A stretch of DNA of 64,000 nucleotides, taken from positions 62,001-126,000 of the forward strand of contig NZ_CP062182.1 in assembly GCF_022700675.1 (NCBI RefSeq). The letters run 5' to 3'. Source of the DNA: Acinetobacter sp. ASP199 (GTDB lineage Bacteria; Pseudomonadota; Gammaproteobacteria; Pseudomonadales; Moraxellaceae). This document shows, piece by piece, positions 63,025 through 64,000 of this stretch (the first letter of the stretch is position 1; each line of letters starts with the position of its first letter). Made by a program: the position numbers and the translations under genes. The notes beneath the pieces are model-generated. The model was not told the DNA's origin, did no database searches, and saw only the letters and a program-made list of their open reading frames with translations.

Positions 63025-63879
63025 ATGGCTCAACTTCCTGCATCCATGCGCCGCAAGCGTGCTGCGATTACATCAATTCACGACAAGCCGCCAACACGAA
63101 AAGAAAAAATGGCCAATCTTGGTGGTTGGTTGCTGCTATGTGTGGCTTTTGTGGTGCTCGCTGCTGGAGTGTTGGGATTCTATCGCGTCATGACCGATGC
63201 CCAGGTAGCAGAGCTGGAAGTGATTGGTTCACGTTCGGCAGCTGAAGAGCGTCAGATCCTGCAACACGTATCGCCGGTCGTTACCGAAAATTATTTTACT
63301 TCGGATTTAAGATCAGTCCGCGATAAAACTTTAGAATTATCTTGGGTAGATCGGGTAGTAGTATCGCGTGCCTGGCCGAATGCAATTCGGGTACGAGTGA
63401 TGCCGCACCATGCGATTGCGCGTTGGGGCACTGGACGTCTGCTCAGTGATAGCGGGGAAATTTTCACAGAAGTCCTTCCGCAAAGCTATCCTGAATTGCC
63501 ATTGATGCATGGCCCTACCAGTCAGGCAAAAACCATGATGCGTCGCTATAATGAAATTAATCAGCTGTTCGCACCGCATGGTATCCGTTTAAAAGAATTA
63601 TATCTGACAGAGCGCATGACATGGTTTATGCAGTTTGATTCAGGATTACGCGTGATTGTGGATCAGGATCAAACCATGAGTAAGCTGCAACGTCTCAGCC
63701 ATCTTTCCTATAGCGATTTGAAACCAGTTTGGTCTAGAATTTCTTCAATCGATCTGCGCTATAGAAATGGGCTTGCGATTCAGTGGAAGAATGCAGTTCC
63801 ACCAAAGATACAAAATGGTCACTTTATTGTAACGAATAATGACACCAGCATTGAGAACGGCGTTACAGTAAAGCCATAA
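63025..63879 (+). CDS. ftsQ: Cell division protein FtsQ
   Basis: Bitopic divisome protein linking FtsB/FtsL to the septum. 284 residues: basic cytoplasmic tail, one membrane helix (about 35-55), a POTRA domain starting VAELEVIGSRSAAEERQIL, then LELSWVDRVVVSRAWPNAIRVRVMPHHAIARWG, and an FtsQ C-terminal domain. Three bases after ddlB, so translation is probably coupled. Confidence 0.94.
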   Translation: MAQLPASMRRKRAAITSIHDKPPTRKEKMANLGGWLLLCVAFVVLAAGVLGFYRVMTDAQVAELEVIGSRSAAEERQILQHVSPVVTENYFTSDLRSVRDKTLELSWVDRVVVSRAWPNAIRVRVMPHHAIARWGTGRLLSDSGEIFTEVLPQSYPELPLMHGPTSQAKTMMRRYNEINQLFAPHGIRLKELYLTERMTWFMQFDSGLRVIVDQDQTMSKLQRLSHLSYSDLKPVWSRISSIDLRYRNGLAIQWKNAVPPKIQNGHFIVTNNDTSIENGVTVKP

Positions 63880-63945
63880 TGTTCGGCTTTGAAAAATAGA
63901 GGCTTAGTGCCATAAATTAAACACAGGTAATGGTAGTAACGAATA

Positions 63946-64000
63946 ATGAATGAAGCTGTTCCCTCAGTTGTTGCGATTGACATTGGGACGCACAAAGTTT
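63946..64000 (+). CDS. ftsA: Cell division protein FtsA, 5' end only
   Basis: Eighteen codons from ATG 63946 (MNEAVPSVVAIDIGTHKV) before the window ends. VVAIDIGTHKV is the first phosphate-binding strand of the actin-like FtsA, and it follows ftsQ by 66 bases as in other gammaproteobacteria. The remainder, and ftsZ expected after it, lie outside. Confidence 0.88.
   Translation, partial: MNEAVPSVVAIDIGTHKV

Overview
The window looks like a stretch of an Acinetobacter (Moraxellaceae, Gammaproteobacteria) chromosome. The supporting signs are the gene orders dapA-bamC-purC, rhdA-psd, an exonuclease III/Crc-type gene divergent from pyrE, yqiA-parE and murG-murC-ddl-ftsQ-ftsA, the moderately AT-rich sequence, and protein sequences that read as typical of the genus. 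The species is not determined. I see no rRNA, tRNA, prophage, complete insertion sequence or CRISPR array.

Layout. 1-3081: a partial yrbL-like gene and the dapA-bamC-purC operon (minus strand). 3800-9150: an aromatic-acid MFS permease, nicotinamidase pncA, a PanS-like BASS transporter and polyphosphate kinase ppk with a possible Pho box. 9203-13689: a membrane protein divergent from serB, small membrane and SCP2 proteins, dtd. 13923-16156: an exported catalase followed by an exported ankyrin protein (katB-ankB type). 16275-23123: pncB, rhodanese-psd, a LemA-GYF fusion, a SPOR/FtsN-like protein and argS, with a tandem repeat at the argS 3' end. 23379-26422: conserved proteins of unknown function. 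26633-32852: gshA-dsbB, a lipase-like hydrolase, yqiA-parE.

32883-42992 is the most unusual part. A complete urea ABC transporter operon (urtABCDE, with a good sigma-54-type promoter) sits between decayed genes: a DUF6714-like gene with one nonsense codon, a truncated ureidoglycolate lyase (allA), a GNAT acetyltransferase with two nonsense codons, and a truncated, frameshifted allantoinase (puuE). A Tsx-like porin among them is intact. This reads as a lost purine/allantoin catabolic cluster whose uptake functions remain.

43263-52396: HPF-like protein, a second ankyrin protein, an outer-membrane protein, dsbD, a diguanylate cyclase, an esterase, DUF2147, YffB-like reductase, xthA/crc-like and pyrE. 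A candidate small RNA lies beside xthA. 52505-53290 is an AT-rich patch with a 51-codon membrane ORF, a 20-bp direct repeat and what looks like a solo IS3-family terminal repeat. 53312-56375 is a copper-resistance operon (small His/Met/Cys-rich protein, copA, copB). 56548-64000: DUF3565, gshB, an MFS permease and the murG-murC-ddlB-ftsQ-ftsA division cluster, cut at the window end.

Shared themes are thiol redox (gshA, gshB, dsbB, dsbD, katB, yffB), NAD salvage (pncA, pncB), nitrogen scavenging (urt, tsx) and envelope building (dapA, bamC, psd, murG/C, ddl, ftsQ/A, SPOR protein). Coordinates, motifs and short alignments were read by eye; family names come from recognition of the sequences, not from searches.
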